DNA of 64,000 bases from Micromonospora sp. NBC_01813 (GTDB lineage Bacteria; Actinomycetota; Actinomycetes; Mycobacteriales; Micromonosporaceae): assembly GCF_035917335.1 (NCBI RefSeq), contig NZ_CP109067.1:2417001-2481000 (forward strand). Reading direction: 5' to 3'. The notes under the pieces were generated by a model, which ran no database searches, was not told the origin of the DNA, and was given only the letters and a program-made list of their open reading frames with translations. Of the stretch, positions 42,362 through 51,453 are shown one piece after another; positions within the stretch are counted from its first letter, which is position 1, and every line of letters starts with the position of its first letter. Both the position numbers and the translations under genes were made by a program.

Positions 42362-43343
42362 GCGCGGCCCGCTGCTGCGGGTCACCGACCTGCAGGTGCA
42401 CTTCCCGCAACGCGGCATGGGTCGGTCGGCCCAGCCGGTGCGGGCGGTGGACGGGGTGAGTTTCGAGATCGCCGCCGGCGAGACCCTCGGTCTGGTCGGC
42501 GAGTCCGGCTGCGGCAAGAGCACCACCGGGCTGGCGGTGCTGCGGCTGGTCGAGCCCACCTTCGGCAAGGTCACCCTGGGCGACGTCGAGCTGACCGCGC
42601 TCGGTCTGCGCCGGATGCGGGCGATGCGCCGGCACCTGACGATGATTTTTCAGGATCCGTACGCCTCACTCGACCCACGGATGTCGGTCGGTGCCATCAT
42701 CGCCGAACCGTTGGACGTGCACGGCCTGCACAAGGGCACGGCGGCCCGCCGGCACCGGGTCGGTGAGCTGCTTGAGTTGGTCGGCTTGGACCCGGACCAC
42801 GCCAACCGGCACCCGCACGAGTTCTCCGGCGGCCAGCGCCAGCGCATCGGGATCGCCCGTGCGCTGGCCGGCGAGCCGGACCTGATCGTCGCCGACGAGC
42901 CGATCGCCGCCCTCGACGTGTCGATCCAGGCGCAGATCATCAACCTGCTGGAGGACCTGCGCGACCGCCTCGGGCTGGCGTACCTGTTCATCGCCCACGA
43001 CCTGGCCGCCGTCGGGCATCTCAGCGACCGGATCGCGGTGATGTACCTGGGTCGGATCGTGGAGATCGCCGACCGGGTCACCCTGTTCACCCGGGCGGCC
43101 CACCCGTACACCCGGGCGTTGTTGTCGGCGGTGCCGGTGCCGGACCCGGTCGCCGAACGCTCCCGCCAGCGGATCATCCTGCAGGGCGCGGTGCCGTCCC
43201 CCGCCGATCCGCCGAGTGGCTGCCGCTTCCGGACCCGCTGCCCGGCCGCGTTCGACCGCTGCGCCGTCGACGATCCGGCCCTGACCGTACGCGGCGACGG
43301 CCACCTGGCCGCCTGCCATCTCGTCGACGAGCGTCGCGGTTGA
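42354..43343 (+). CDS. ABC transporter ATPase, DppF type
   Basis: 329 aa. Walker [27 protein letters not shown], signature [15 protein letters not shown], Walker [15 protein letters not shown]-loop [10 protein letters not shown]-terminal oligopeptide-transporter Cys region ([14 protein letters not shown]). Last gene of the importer, stopping 1 nt from the convergent DUF397 gene. Confidence 0.94.
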   Translation: MAERGPLLRVTDLQVHFPQRGMGRSAQPVRAVDGVSFEIAAGETLGLVGESGCGKSTTGLAVLRLVEPTFGKVTLGDVELTALGLRRMRAMRRHLTMIFQDPYASLDPRMSVGAIIAEPLDVHGLHKGTAARRHRVGELLELVGLDPDHANRHPHEFSGGQRQRIGIARALAGEPDLIVADEPIAALDVSIQAQIINLLEDLRDRLGLAYLFIAHDLAAVGHLSDRIAVMYLGRIVEIADRVTLFTRAAHPYTRALLSAVPVPDPVAERSRQRIILQGAVPSPADPPSGCRFRTRCPAAFDRCAVDDPALTVRGDGHLAACHLVDERRG

Positions 43344-43344
43344 G

Positions 43345-43545
43345 TCAGTCGGTCAAGTCGAACGCACCGAGCTTCGCGCCACCGATGAACGCAGCCCACT
43401 CAACCTGCGTGAACGTCAGGATCGGCCCCTGCCCCCGGGCCTTGGTGTCCCTGACCCCGACAGCGTTCCTGCCCAGGTGAGCGACCTCCACACACGCGCC
43501 GTTGTTGCCGGATCGACTGGACTTGAACCACTTAACCGAGTCCAT
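43345..43545 (-). CDS. DUF397 protein
   Basis: 66 aa: WFKSSRSGNNGACVEVA, VGVRDTKA and FTQVEWAAFIGGAKLGAFDL are the three DUF397 motifs. Encoded with a 14-nt overlap after the XRE regulator, the arrangement of Scr1-type/SCO4441-SCO4442-like pairs in Streptomyces, in which the small protein and XRE partner form a toxin-antitoxin-like unit. Confidence 0.92.
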   Translation of the reverse strand: MDSVKWFKSSRSGNNGACVEVAHLGRNAVGVRDTKARGQGPILTFTQVEWAAFIGGAKLGAFDLTD

Positions 43546-44389
43546 CCTTTTTCTCCTTGATCAATCGGGTGGATTCCCTGGGCGACAGCGTCAGGGAGAG
43601 CAGGTGATCGAACACGCCCGTGAGCCGCCGGATCTCCTCTGGCGACTCCAGGAACAATTCTCCGGCCAGGGTCTCGATGTAGCCAAGGGGCGGGTCGCCA
43701 TCCGCGAACGTCAGGACGTCGAATCCGCCGTGCACGGCGAGGTGGGCACCGGCGGCGAGCGTCAGGACCTGCACGGTGACATTGGGCAACGCGGAAACCT
43801 TGATGAGGTGGTCCAGTTGCTCGCGGCGTACATCGGCATCGCTGACCTCCAACATCAGCGACTGCTCCGTGATGATCGCGTGCAGCCGAAGCGGTGGCTG
43901 GCGCGCCGTGAGCACCTCCTGACGCTTGAGACGCGCCTCGACACGCTGAGCGATCTCCTCCTGGTCGGTCTCCCGACCGATGCGGATCACCGACTCTGCG
44001 TACGCGCGGGTCTGGATGAGCCCAGGGATGAGGGTCGGCTGGAACTCGCGGAGTTCGACAGCCTCGGCCTCGTAGGCGATGAACGTGGCGTAGCGGGCCG
44101 GCAGTGTGTTGAGCCGCTGCCACCAGCCCTGTTCCCGCACCTGCTCGGCCATGTTACGGAGCGCCAGCCCGTGCTCTTCGTCGTGCGGGACGCCGTAGAC
44201 GACGAGGATCTCCAGCACATCGCGCGGACGCGGCTTGATGTCGCCGGACTCGATACGGGCGATCCGCTGCTGCGAGCACTTGAGCAGCTTGGCCGCGTCT
44301 CCCTGCGTGAGACTGCGTGCCTCGCGTAGTCGCCGCAGCTCCCTGCCGAGACGGCGAGACCGAGGCGTCGGTGGAGTGAAACCGGCCAT
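43532..44389 (-). CDS. XRE regulator with DUF5753 domain (Scr1-type)
   Basis: 285 aa. HTH at residues 14-70 (LGRELRRLREARSLTQGDAA ... CSQQRIARIESGDIKPR) and a C-terminal DUF5753 domain (about 95-280, FIAYEAEAVELREFQPTLIP, then LIQTRAYAESVI). Start MAGFTPPTPRSRR at 44389; the longer frame to 44605 crosses the regulatory palindrome. Overlaps the DUF397 gene. Confidence 0.92.
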   Translation of the reverse strand: MAGFTPPTPRSRRLGRELRRLREARSLTQGDAAKLLKCSQQRIARIESGDIKPRPRDVLEILVVYGVPHDEEHGLALRNMAEQVREQGWWQRLNTLPARYATFIAYEAEAVELREFQPTLIPGLIQTRAYAESVIRIGRETDQEEIAQRVEARLKRQEVLTARQPPLRLHAIITEQSLMLEVSDADVRREQLDHLIKVSALPNVTVQVLTLAAGAHLAVHGGFDVLTFADGDPPLGYIETLAGELFLESPEEIRRLTGVFDHLLSLTLSPRESTRLIKEKKDGLG

Positions 44390-44451
44390 GCGTTGATCCT
44401 CCCTTATGCGCCACCAGCGAGTCCACGTAGGCATCGCGGCCTGACACTTGC

Positions 44452-44469
44452 CAGCATCGTACGATGCTG
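44452..44469. promoter_or_regulatory. Perfect 18-bp palindrome between divergent HTH genes
   Basis: CAGCATCGTACGATGCTG, centred at 44460/44461, in the 165-bp gap between the XRE gene (minus) and the double-HTH gene (plus). TACGAT, a possible -10 box, occurs in it on both strands. Probable binding site of one of the two regulators. Confidence 0.7.
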
Positions 44470-44554
44470 CAACACTATCGGACAGTAGGCCGCGACACAA
44501 ACGGCGACAGGTCGCGCTCGTACGCATTTCCCGGCAGACGAGACAGGTGATCAA

Positions 44555-45253
44555 ATGGATTCGGCCCTCGGGACGGTTACTTCTGAGCAGATTCGCGAGG
44601 TGCAAAAATCGTTGGGTCGTCGGCTAGCTCACTGGCGCAAGGCCGCCGGCATGACCCAGGCTGCCCTCGCCAAGCGGACCGCCTACTCCCGAAGTGCAGT
44701 AGCTAATGTAGAGATCGGCCGAGAATCAATACCCCGTAGCTTCTGGGAACGAGCCGATCGCGAACTTGGCGCCGGAGGAACGCTGGTGGATGCGTTCGAC
44801 AAGCTCCACACCCTGGTCAACACGCTCCGGGCACATCGAACGTGGGCCGCCGAACAGGACAGACTGCGACGCCGTCAGGCAGCCGCGCCGACGTATCCGG
44901 CTGACGGATGGATGGCCAGTTCAGCCGGCTGTGAATGCGCGCTCACGATCGCTCGATGGGGCAGGCAGGAAGTTCTCGCGTTGCGAGAGGCATTGCGGCT
45001 CAGCGTCGAAGCGTTCGCCGAACGGATTCGCGTCGCCACTTCGACCGTCACCGCGTGGGAGGACCACAGGCAGCCCACGCAGCCCAGTCTGGCGATGCAG
45101 GCGGCTCTCGACGACCTACTCAAGATCGCCGATCAGGATGTCCGCACCCGCTTCACCAAGATCCTTCGGATGCCGCCAGCATCCAGCGACCTTCTTGACG
45201 CGCCCGAAGCGGATTCGTCATGCGACGGTGACCGCCTTTCGACGAGGCAATGA
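44555..45253 (+). CDS. Double helix-turn-helix regulator
   Basis: 232 aa. HTH 1 at about 15-65 (LGRRLAHWRKAAGMTQAALA, TAYSRSAVANVEIGRES) and a second XRE-like HTH at about 140-185 (VLALREALRLSVEAFAERIR, TSTVTAWEDHRQPTQP). Between them lies a linker with SSAGCECALTIARWG. Divergent from the Scr1-type pair across the palindrome at 44452-44469. Confidence 0.85.
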   Translation: MDSALGTVTSEQIREVQKSLGRRLAHWRKAAGMTQAALAKRTAYSRSAVANVEIGRESIPRSFWERADRELGAGGTLVDAFDKLHTLVNTLRAHRTWAAEQDRLRRRQAAAPTYPADGWMASSAGCECALTIARWGRQEVLALREALRLSVEAFAERIRVATSTVTAWEDHRQPTQPSLAMQAALDDLLKIADQDVRTRFTKILRMPPASSDLLDAPEADSSCDGDRLSTRQ

Positions 45254-45312
45254 TTCCCGGGCGCGCGGTGAGAGGGATCTGATCGCCAGGTGGTGGCGAC
45301 TGTGGATCCCGA

Positions 45313-46485
45313 TCAGAGCAGGCGGGCCACCTCGTCGCGCATCACCTCGGTGGAGCCACCGCCGATGGCGAGGAACCGCACGTCGCGGGCGATCCGCTCC
45401 ACCGGTCCGTCCTGCACGAACCCGGCACCGCCGAGAAACTGCGCCGCACTGTACGCGATCTCGTTGGCCAGCTCCGGCAGCTGCGACTTGAGGACGGCGG
45501 CGTACGCCCGACTGTCGGCGCCCTGGTCGGCCTGCGCGGCGGCGTGGTAGAGCAGCGTCTTGCCGGCGGCGAGCCGGCCGACGAGGTCGGCGACCCGGTG
45601 CCGGATCGCCTGCTTGTCCCAGAGCACCCCGCCGTACGCGGGCCGGACCCGCACCGAGGCCAGGGTGGCGGCCAACGCCGCCTCGGCCAGCCCGACCGCC
45701 TGCGCGGCCAGGCAGAGCCGCTCGTGGTCGAGGCCGGCCATCATCAGCGCGAAGCCGTCTCCTTCGGCGCCGATCCGGGCGTACGCCGGCACCCGGCAAC
45801 CGGTCAGGACCAGCTCGCCGGTGTCGGAGCTGTGCCAGCCGGACTTGTCGAAGGTGCGGCCGTTGGCCAGGCCGGGGGTGTCGCGTTCGACGGCGAACAG
45901 CGACAGTCCGTGCCGGCCGGGTCCGCCGGTGCGGGCCACGACGAAGAAGATCCCGGCGATGTTGGCGTTGGTGATGAAGGTTTTGGTGCCGTCGAGCAGA
46001 TAGCTGTCCCCGTCGCGGCGGGCCCGTACCGCCAGCCGGGTCAGGTCGGAGCTCGCGTCCGGTTCGGTCACCGCGAGCGCGGCGACGGTACGCCCGGCCA
46101 GGATTCCCGGCAGCCAGCGGTCGATCTGCTCGGCGGTGCCGGCGCGGGCCAGGTGCAGCGCCGAGAAGTCGCTGTGGGTGCCGACCGAGCTGGCGACTCC
46201 ACCGAAGGTGGACCGGGCCAGTTCCTCGTTGAACACGACCGCGCCACGGACGCCGGCCCCACCGCCGCCGAGCTCCGGCGGGAACGACAACCCGAGCAGG
46301 CCGAGCTCGCCGAGGCGGGCGAAGGCGGCGGGCGGCACCCGCCGTTGCCGTTCCCAGTCCGGCGCGGCGGGCACGATGTCGCGGGCCGCCACCTGGCGGG
46401 CAAGGGTGCGCAGCGCCCGGTGTTCCTCGGCGAGGAACGAGGTGTCCAGGGCGAGGCCGGCGAGGATCCGGTTGTCACCGGCCAT
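45313..46485 (-). CDS. Acyl-CoA dehydrogenase family protein, last gene of the catabolic operon
   Basis: 390 aa. FAD-dependent oxidoreductase with ACAD layout: N-terminal helical domain, ALAVTEPDASSDLTRLAVRA, GTKTFITNANIAGIFFVV, and a C-terminal RFLAIGGGSTEVMRDEVARL. The usual catalytic Glu (YEGT) is absent here (IGGGST), as in the citronellyl-CoA/IVD-like groups where a different Glu serves as base. It overlaps the thioesterase gene by 11 nt. Confidence 0.9.
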   Translation of the reverse strand: MAGDNRILAGLALDTSFLAEEHRALRTLARQVAARDIVPAAPDWERQRRVPPAAFARLGELGLLGLSFPPELGGGGAGVRGAVVFNEELARSTFGGVASSVGTHSDFSALHLARAGTAEQIDRWLPGILAGRTVAALAVTEPDASSDLTRLAVRARRDGDSYLLDGTKTFITNANIAGIFFVVARTGGPGRHGLSLFAVERDTPGLANGRTFDKSGWHSSDTGELVLTGCRVPAYARIGAEGDGFALMMAGLDHERLCLAAQAVGLAEAALAATLASVRVRPAYGGVLWDKQAIRHRVADLVGRLAAGKTLLYHAAAQADQGADSRAYAAVLKSQLPELANEIAYSAAQFLGGAGFVQDGPVERIARDVRFLAIGGGSTEVMRDEVARLL

Positions 46486-47269
46486 CGTCGGCTCCCGGCG
46501 TGGGGTCGGCCGGCGCCGGGTCGGAGCGTGGATCCCGCCACTGGATCGCCCGGCCCTGGCTCAGTTGCGCCACCGGGTTGCCGGCCCGGTCGTGCAGCGT
46601 CGACTCGTCGACACAGAAGCCGGCCGTCGACCAGACCGTCCGGTTGGTCACGTGGTGCCATTGGCCGGCGACGTCACCGAGGTCGGGGGCAAAGTGGATG
46701 GTGAAGTCCACCGACGGCACGAAGTGCGGCGGCTCGGCCAGGGCGAACAGCCCCGGCGGCAGCGCGTCGAGGTAGATCGAGGCGACCGCGTGCGGGCCGA
46801 GCGTCTCACCCAGGTCGGTCTGCGGCGAGATGCGGACCCAGGCGGCGGTACCGTCGGTGAGGCTCGGCGGGCCGGCGGCCCGCACGTCCAGTTGGGCGCT
46901 GTAGGCCAGCGGCCGGTGCCGGGGCGCGTACGCCGGCAACTGCTCGGGGTCGCCCCACGCTGCCGGGTCCTCGCGACGACGCCAGCCGAACTCCTGCCCG
47001 ACCGGCACCAGGGAGGCCATCGCGTGCACCCGCGCCCGGCCCTGCTGGGCCAGGGTGATCCGCAGGCTGGTGGTGGACCGGCCCCGGTGCAGCGTCTCGG
47101 TGGTCAGCTCCACCGGACCGGGGCGCACCCCGGCCACGAAGTGCATGGTGACGGCCTGCGGGGCGAAGCCGTCGACGCAGTCGGCGGCCTCGACGACCCG
47201 GCCGAGGACGAAGCCGCCGAAGATGCCCTGCATGCCGAGCCACCGCTGGGTGAAGACCGGAGCACCCAT
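46475..47269 (-). CDS. Acyl-CoA thioesterase-like (double hotdog) protein
   Basis: 264 aa. FTQRWLGMQGIFGGFVLGRV begins the first hotdog; TLHRGRSTTSLRITLAQQGR and PHFVPSVDFTIHFAPDLGD belong to TesB/acyl-CoA-thioesterase-like family members. Would hydrolyse acyl-CoA intermediates. ATG 47269 is 4 nt after the cupin stop; the frame further upstream (to 47323) is shadow. Confidence 0.8.
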   Translation of the reverse strand: MGAPVFTQRWLGMQGIFGGFVLGRVVEAADCVDGFAPQAVTMHFVAGVRPGPVELTTETLHRGRSTTSLRITLAQQGRARVHAMASLVPVGQEFGWRRREDPAAWGDPEQLPAYAPRHRPLAYSAQLDVRAAGPPSLTDGTAAWVRISPQTDLGETLGPHAVASIYLDALPPGLFALAEPPHFVPSVDFTIHFAPDLGDVAGQWHHVTNRTVWSTAGFCVDESTLHDRAGNPVAQLSQGRAIQWRDPRSDPAPADPTPGADDGR

Positions 47270-47273
47270 CCGG

Positions 47274-47864
47274 CTACTTCTCCACCCGGACGTAGTCGCC
47301 CGGCTGTGGAGCCGGTCCGGCACCGAGTCGCCGCCAGCCGGACAGGTCGGCGCTGATCACGTCACCGGCGGCCCCACCGGCGACCTGGTCGCCGGGCGAC
47401 CAGGTGCCACCGGGCAGGTCCGGCAGGGCGGCGCCCGGTCCGAGATGGACGGTCTCGGCGACCGGTGTGGCACCGGCCGGCAGCTGGTCGACGGGATGGA
47501 ACACCGCCGGGCCGCCGAACCAGGCGAGCACGGTGGCGCCGCCGGGTGCCCACATCCGGGTCCGGACCGCGCCGGCCGGGATGAATGTCAGGTCACCGCG
47601 CCGATATGTGGCGTCGCCGAGGTGCAACTCCCCGGCGAGCACGATGAACTCCTCGTCGACGAGGTAACCGCCGGGGACGTCGCGGGCGAAGCCGGGCGGA
47701 AAATGGCCGTGCACGACGAACGCCCCCGACCGGGAGGCCAGCCGGGTGAGGTGGAAGCCGAGGTTGGCGCCGGGCATCGGCACCTCCTGCCACGGATGCC
47801 GCGACGCGGTCAGGTCGACCTGCTCCGGCCGCGGAGCGCGTGGGGCACGGTTGCCGCCGCTCAT
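47274..47864 (-). CDS. Cupin-domain protein (DUF4437-like)
   Basis: 196 aa. GGYLVDEEFIVLAGELHLGD and YRRGDLTFIPAGAVRTRMWA give one cupin barrel; a second shorter one follows (about 130-190). It could be a metal-dependent isomerase/dioxygenase of the pathway. The start overlaps the stop of the CitE-like gene by 4 nt. Confidence 0.75.
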   Translation of the reverse strand: MSGGNRAPRAPRPEQVDLTASRHPWQEVPMPGANLGFHLTRLASRSGAFVVHGHFPPGFARDVPGGYLVDEEFIVLAGELHLGDATYRRGDLTFIPAGAVRTRMWAPGGATVLAWFGGPAVFHPVDQLPAGATPVAETVHLGPGAALPDLPGGTWSPGDQVAGGAAGDVISADLSGWRRLGAGPAPQPGDYVRVEK

Positions 47865-48721
47865 CCCAGGCCCGCCCGTTCAGCCAGGGTCAGGGTACGG
47901 CGGGCGCCGCGCAGCACCGCCGCGTCGACGAGCCGGCCGGCCGCGTCCAGCACCACGCCGGTGCCGTCGGCGGTGGCCGTCTCGAGCAGGGCGATGGTGT
48001 CGCGGGCCGCCCGGATCTCGGCGGCCGTCGGCGTGTAGACCTGATGCACCACCGGCAGCTGGTTCGGGTGGATGCAGGCCCGGCCGACGAAGCCCTGCCG
48101 GCGCAGCCGGCGGGTCGAGGCGTCCAGGGCCGCGTCGTCGGCGGTGATCCGCGACACCGGGCCGACCGGCGGGTGGAGGCCGGCGGCGGCGCTGGCCACC
48201 ACGACCTGGCTTCGGGTCGGGGCGAGTTCGGCGTCGTCGTCGCCGGGTTCCAGGCCGAGTTCGCCGGCCAGGTCGACCTCACCGAGCTGCAGCTGGTACA
48301 CCCGGGGTTGCCGGGCGATGGCGACGATGTCGAGCAGCGCGGCGGCGGTCTCCACCATCGGCATCAGCAGGGTGTCGTGGTCGGCGGCGTCGGCGAGCAG
48401 CCGGGCGGCCTCGGCCACCTCGCTGGCGGCACCGACCTTGGCCAGTACCACGCCGGTGAGCGCCGGCTGGCCGGCGACGGCCCGCAGGTCGGCGTCGCGC
48501 AGTGGGCCGGAGTTGACCCGTACCCAGATCGGTAGGTCGCCGGGACCGGCGGCGAGCCAGTCGACGACGGCCTCGCGGGCGGCGGCCTTGCCGGCCAGCG
48601 GCACCGCGTCCTCCAGGTCGACGATCAGCGCGTCGGCGCCGCGCCGGGCCGCCTTGGCCAGCTTGTCGGCGGCGTCGCCGGGCACGTACAGGTAGGACCG
48701 GGGTGGCACCGGCTCGCCCAT
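47861..48721 (-). CDS. CitE-like beta-hydroxyacyl-CoA lyase (HpcH/HpaI family)
   Basis: 286 aa. TIM barrel with VDLEDAVPLAGK, MPMVETAAALLDI (Mg-binding Glu) and LQLGEVDLAGELGLE (second metal site), and GRACIHPNQL near the end. Family members cleave malyl-, citramalyl- or other beta-hydroxyacyl-CoAs. Start shares one base with the stop of the ACAD gene. Together with CaiB and MaoC genes this gives a C5-dicarboxylate-like logic. Confidence 0.9.
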   Translation of the reverse strand: MGEPVPPRSYLYVPGDAADKLAKAARRGADALIVDLEDAVPLAGKAAAREAVVDWLAAGPGDLPIWVRVNSGPLRDADLRAVAGQPALTGVVLAKVGAASEVAEAARLLADAADHDTLLMPMVETAAALLDIVAIARQPRVYQLQLGEVDLAGELGLEPGDDDAELAPTRSQVVVASAAAGLHPPVGPVSRITADDAALDASTRRLRRQGFVGRACIHPNQLPVVHQVYTPTAAEIRAARDTIALLETATADGTGVVLDAAGRLVDAAVLRGARRTLTLAERAGLG

Positions 48722-49878
48722 CAGACCGTCACCTCGCCGCGCACGAGCGCCTTCGCCACGACGGTACGCAGAACGTCGTTGGTGCCTTCGCCGATGCTCA
48801 TCAGGATCGCGTCGCGGTAGAGCCGCTCCACTTCGAACTCGGTCGAGTAGCCGTACCCGCCGTGGATCTTCATCGCGTCGATGGCGGCCTCCAGCGCGAC
48901 CTCCGAGCAGAAGATCTTCGCCATGCCGGTCTGCGCGTCGGCGCGGCCCTGGCGGACCGCGTCGGCCGACCAGTACGCCATCAGCCGGGCCGCCTGCACC
49001 TGGGTGGCGATGGTGGCGAGCTTGAGCTGGATGGCCTGGAACTCGGCGATGTGCTTGCCGAACGCCTTGCGTTGGCGGGCGTAGCCGAGGGCCTCCTCGT
49101 GGGCCCGCTGGGCGATGCCGACCGACCGGGCGGCGATGTTGACCCGGCCCCATTCCAGGGCGGACAGCGCCTGCTTGAGGCCGATCCCTTCGACGCCGCC
49201 GAGCAGCCGGTCGGCGGGCACTCGGACGTCGTCGAGCAGGATCTCGCAGGACTCGGTGCCCTTGTAGCCGAGTTTGGGGATGTCCTTGGTGACGGTGAAG
49301 CCGGGCAGGTCGGCGTCGACCAGCAGGATGCTCATGCCCTGGTGCGCCGGGCTGGCCTGCGGGTCGGTCTTGACCAGCACCGGCAGCGGGTCGGCGTACC
49401 GGGCGTTGGTGATCCAGATCTTGGTGCCGTTGACCACGTAGTGGTCGCCGTCGCGGCGGGCGGTGGTGCGGATGCCCTGCAGGTCGGTGCCGGCGTCGGG
49501 TTCGGTCAGCCCGATGCCGGTGCGCCGTTCGCCGGTGGCCAGCGCGGGCAGGTACGCCTGCTTCTGCTCCTCGGTGCCGTGCATGGCGATCATGCGGCAG
49601 GCCAGCGAGTGGCTGCCGAGGATGCCGGCGATGCCCATCCAGCCCCGGGAGATCTCCTCGAAGACCAGGGCGAACGACACCGGGTCGAGGTCGAGGCCGC
49701 CGTAGGACTCGGGGACGGTGACGCCGAACAGGCCCATGTCGGCCATGCCTTTGACGATCTCCGTCGGGTAGCGGCCGGTCTGCTCCCATTCCCGGGCCAC
49801 CGGAATGATCTCGCGGTCCACGAAGGAGCGCAGCAGTTGCTGGAACTCGCGCTGTTCCTCGGTGAGGCTAAAGTCCAT
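48721..49878 (-). CDS. Acyl-CoA dehydrogenase
   Basis: 385 aa. Canonical ACAD: IGLTEPDAGTDLQGIRTTAR, GTKIWITNARYADPLPVLVK, and catalytic Glu in ILMSIGEGTNDVLRTVVAKA. Introduces an alpha,beta double bond into an acyl-CoA, passing electrons to ETF. ATG 49878 overlaps the DUF35 gene's stop by 11 nt. Confidence 0.93.
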   Translation of the reverse strand: MDFSLTEEQREFQQLLRSFVDREIIPVAREWEQTGRYPTEIVKGMADMGLFGVTVPESYGGLDLDPVSFALVFEEISRGWMGIAGILGSHSLACRMIAMHGTEEQKQAYLPALATGERRTGIGLTEPDAGTDLQGIRTTARRDGDHYVVNGTKIWITNARYADPLPVLVKTDPQASPAHQGMSILLVDADLPGFTVTKDIPKLGYKGTESCEILLDDVRVPADRLLGGVEGIGLKQALSALEWGRVNIAARSVGIAQRAHEEALGYARQRKAFGKHIAEFQAIQLKLATIATQVQAARLMAYWSADAVRQGRADAQTGMAKIFCSEVALEAAIDAMKIHGGYGYSTEFEVERLYRDAILMSIGEGTNDVLRTVVAKALVRGEVTV

Positions 49879-50296
49879 CGGAGTCTCCTGGTGATCGGCG
49901 GAAGATCGGCAGGGCACGGCCGTCGGGCAGGTCGACCCAGTCGACGGTGACCGGGTCGCCGATCCGCCAGCCCGCGCCGGCACCGTCGTCGGGGGTGAGG
50001 CGGGTGAGCAGCAGCGGGCCTTCGGCGAGCCGGACCCGGGCGATGGTGTACGGCACCGCGAGGTCGCGGCGCGGTGCCCGGTGCACGACGGTGAACGTGT
50101 CGACGGTGCCGTCGCCGCTGGCGTCGACGAACCCGAGCAGCTCGGTGTCTCCGCAGCGGACGCAGACCGCGCGGGGCGGGTGCTGGTGGTGCCCGCAGCC
50201 GGCGCAGCGCTGCAGCACGAGGCGGTGTTCACGGGTGGCCTGCCACCAGTCGGCGGTCAGGTCGTCGGCGGGTGGCACCTCGGGCAGCGGGTTCAT
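49868..50296 (-). CDS. Zn-ribbon/OB-fold DUF35 protein
   Basis: 142 aa. Rubredoxin-like zinc ribbon QRCAGCGHHQHPPRAVCVRC (four Cys) and a C-terminal OB fold (TVDTFTVVHRAPRRDLAVPY). In sterol side-chain degradation, DUF35 domains (ChsH2) bind and activate the thiolase-like aldolase Ltp2. Here the gene follows the thiolase-like gene with a 1-nt overlap (TGATG). Confidence 0.9.
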   Translation of the reverse strand: MNPLPEVPPADDLTADWWQATREHRLVLQRCAGCGHHQHPPRAVCVRCGDTELLGFVDASGDGTVDTFTVVHRAPRRDLAVPYTIARVRLAEGPLLLTRLTPDDGAGAGWRIGDPVTVDWVDLPDGRALPIFRRSPGDSDGL

Positions 50297-51453
50297 CACG
50301 ACACCCCCAGCACGACGGTGGCGTGGGTGGACAGAATCGCGCCGGTGCCGTGTGCGACGGCGATCCGGGCGCCGGGCACCTGCCGGGCCCCGGCCTCGCC
50401 GCGCAGCTGGCGGACCGCCTCGACCAGCAGCAGCACGCCGAACTGACCGGGGTGGCAGTACGCCAGCCCGCCGCCGGAGGTGTCCAGCGGCAGGTCACCG
50501 CCGGGACGGATCCGGCCGTCGGCGACGTAGTCGAGCACCTCGCCCTCGCCGCAGAAGCCGAGAGCTTCGATGCTGAGGGCGGCGGTGATGGTGAACGAGT
50601 CGTACACCTGCAGCACGTCGACGTCGGCGGCGGTGATTCCGGCACGGGCGAACGCCTCCGCGCCGGCCTCGCGGGCCCCGGTGTCCAGGATGTCGTCGGC
50701 GGCGGTCATCGACGTGTTGGTGGAGCGTTCGCCGTAGCCGAGCACCGCGACCGGCGCCCGGCGCAGGTCGCGGGCCCGGTCGGCGCTGGTCAGCACGATC
50801 GCGCCACCGCCGTCGGTGACCAGGCAGCAGTCGGCGACGGTCAGCGGGGTGCTGACCATCGGGGCGGCCCGCACCTCGTCGACGGTCAACGGTGGCGCGC
50901 CGTGGCGGTAGGCGGCCGGGTTGAGCCGGGCCCATTCCCGGGCGGCGACGGCGATCTCGGCCAACTGCTCCGGGGTGCCGCCGTAGCGGTGCAGGTACGC
51001 CTGGGCGGCCATCGCGTAGTAGGAGATCGGGAACAGCGGGGCGTACGGCGTCTCGAACTGCGCCTCCGGGGTGTGCTCCTCGACCACTCCGGCGAGGCTG
51101 CGCGAGCGCGCCGACCGTTGGTTGGAGGCGAAGCTGACCACCACGACGCTGGCCTGGCCGGCGTCGATGGCCTGCACCGCACGGGCCACCATCATCTCGG
51201 CGGCGCTGCCGCCGACGAAGCTGGCGTCGACCCAGCGGGGCCGCAGCCCGAGGTGGTCGGCGAGCGCGGTGGTGGAGAAGCGCGAGATGCCGGTGGTGGC
51301 CAGCCCGTCGACGTCGGCGAGGGTCAGCCCGGCGTCGGCCAACGCCCGGGTGACCGCCTGGGTCTGCAGGGTCAGCGTCGACGCGGTGGTGACGCCGAGG
51401 TCGGATTCGGCGGCCCCGACGATCGCCACCGCCGCCCGGTCCCGGCCGGTCAC
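50296..51453 (-). CDS. Thiolase-superfamily protein (Ltp2/SCP2-thiolase-like, lacks N-terminal catalytic Cys)
   Basis: 385 aa. The fold is thiolase (VAIVGAAESDLGVTTASTLT, DGLATTGISRF, YCHPGQFGVLLLVEAVRQLR), but the position of the nucleophilic Cys is occupied by Ser/Phe (VDASFVGGSAAEMMVARAVQ). Such proteins often act as retro-aldolases with a DUF35 partner. The DUF35 gene is next. Confidence 0.88.
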   Translation of the reverse strand: MTGRDRAAVAIVGAAESDLGVTTASTLTLQTQAVTRALADAGLTLADVDGLATTGISRFSTTALADHLGLRPRWVDASFVGGSAAEMMVARAVQAIDAGQASVVVVSFASNQRSARSRSLAGVVEEHTPEAQFETPYAPLFPISYYAMAAQAYLHRYGGTPEQLAEIAVAAREWARLNPAAYRHGAPPLTVDEVRAAPMVSTPLTVADCCLVTDGGGAIVLTSADRARDLRRAPVAVLGYGERSTNTSMTAADDILDTGAREAGAEAFARAGITAADVDVLQVYDSFTITAALSIEALGFCGEGEVLDYVADGRIRPGGDLPLDTSGGGLAYCHPGQFGVLLLVEAVRQLRGEAGARQVPGARIAVAHGTGAILSTHATVVLGVS

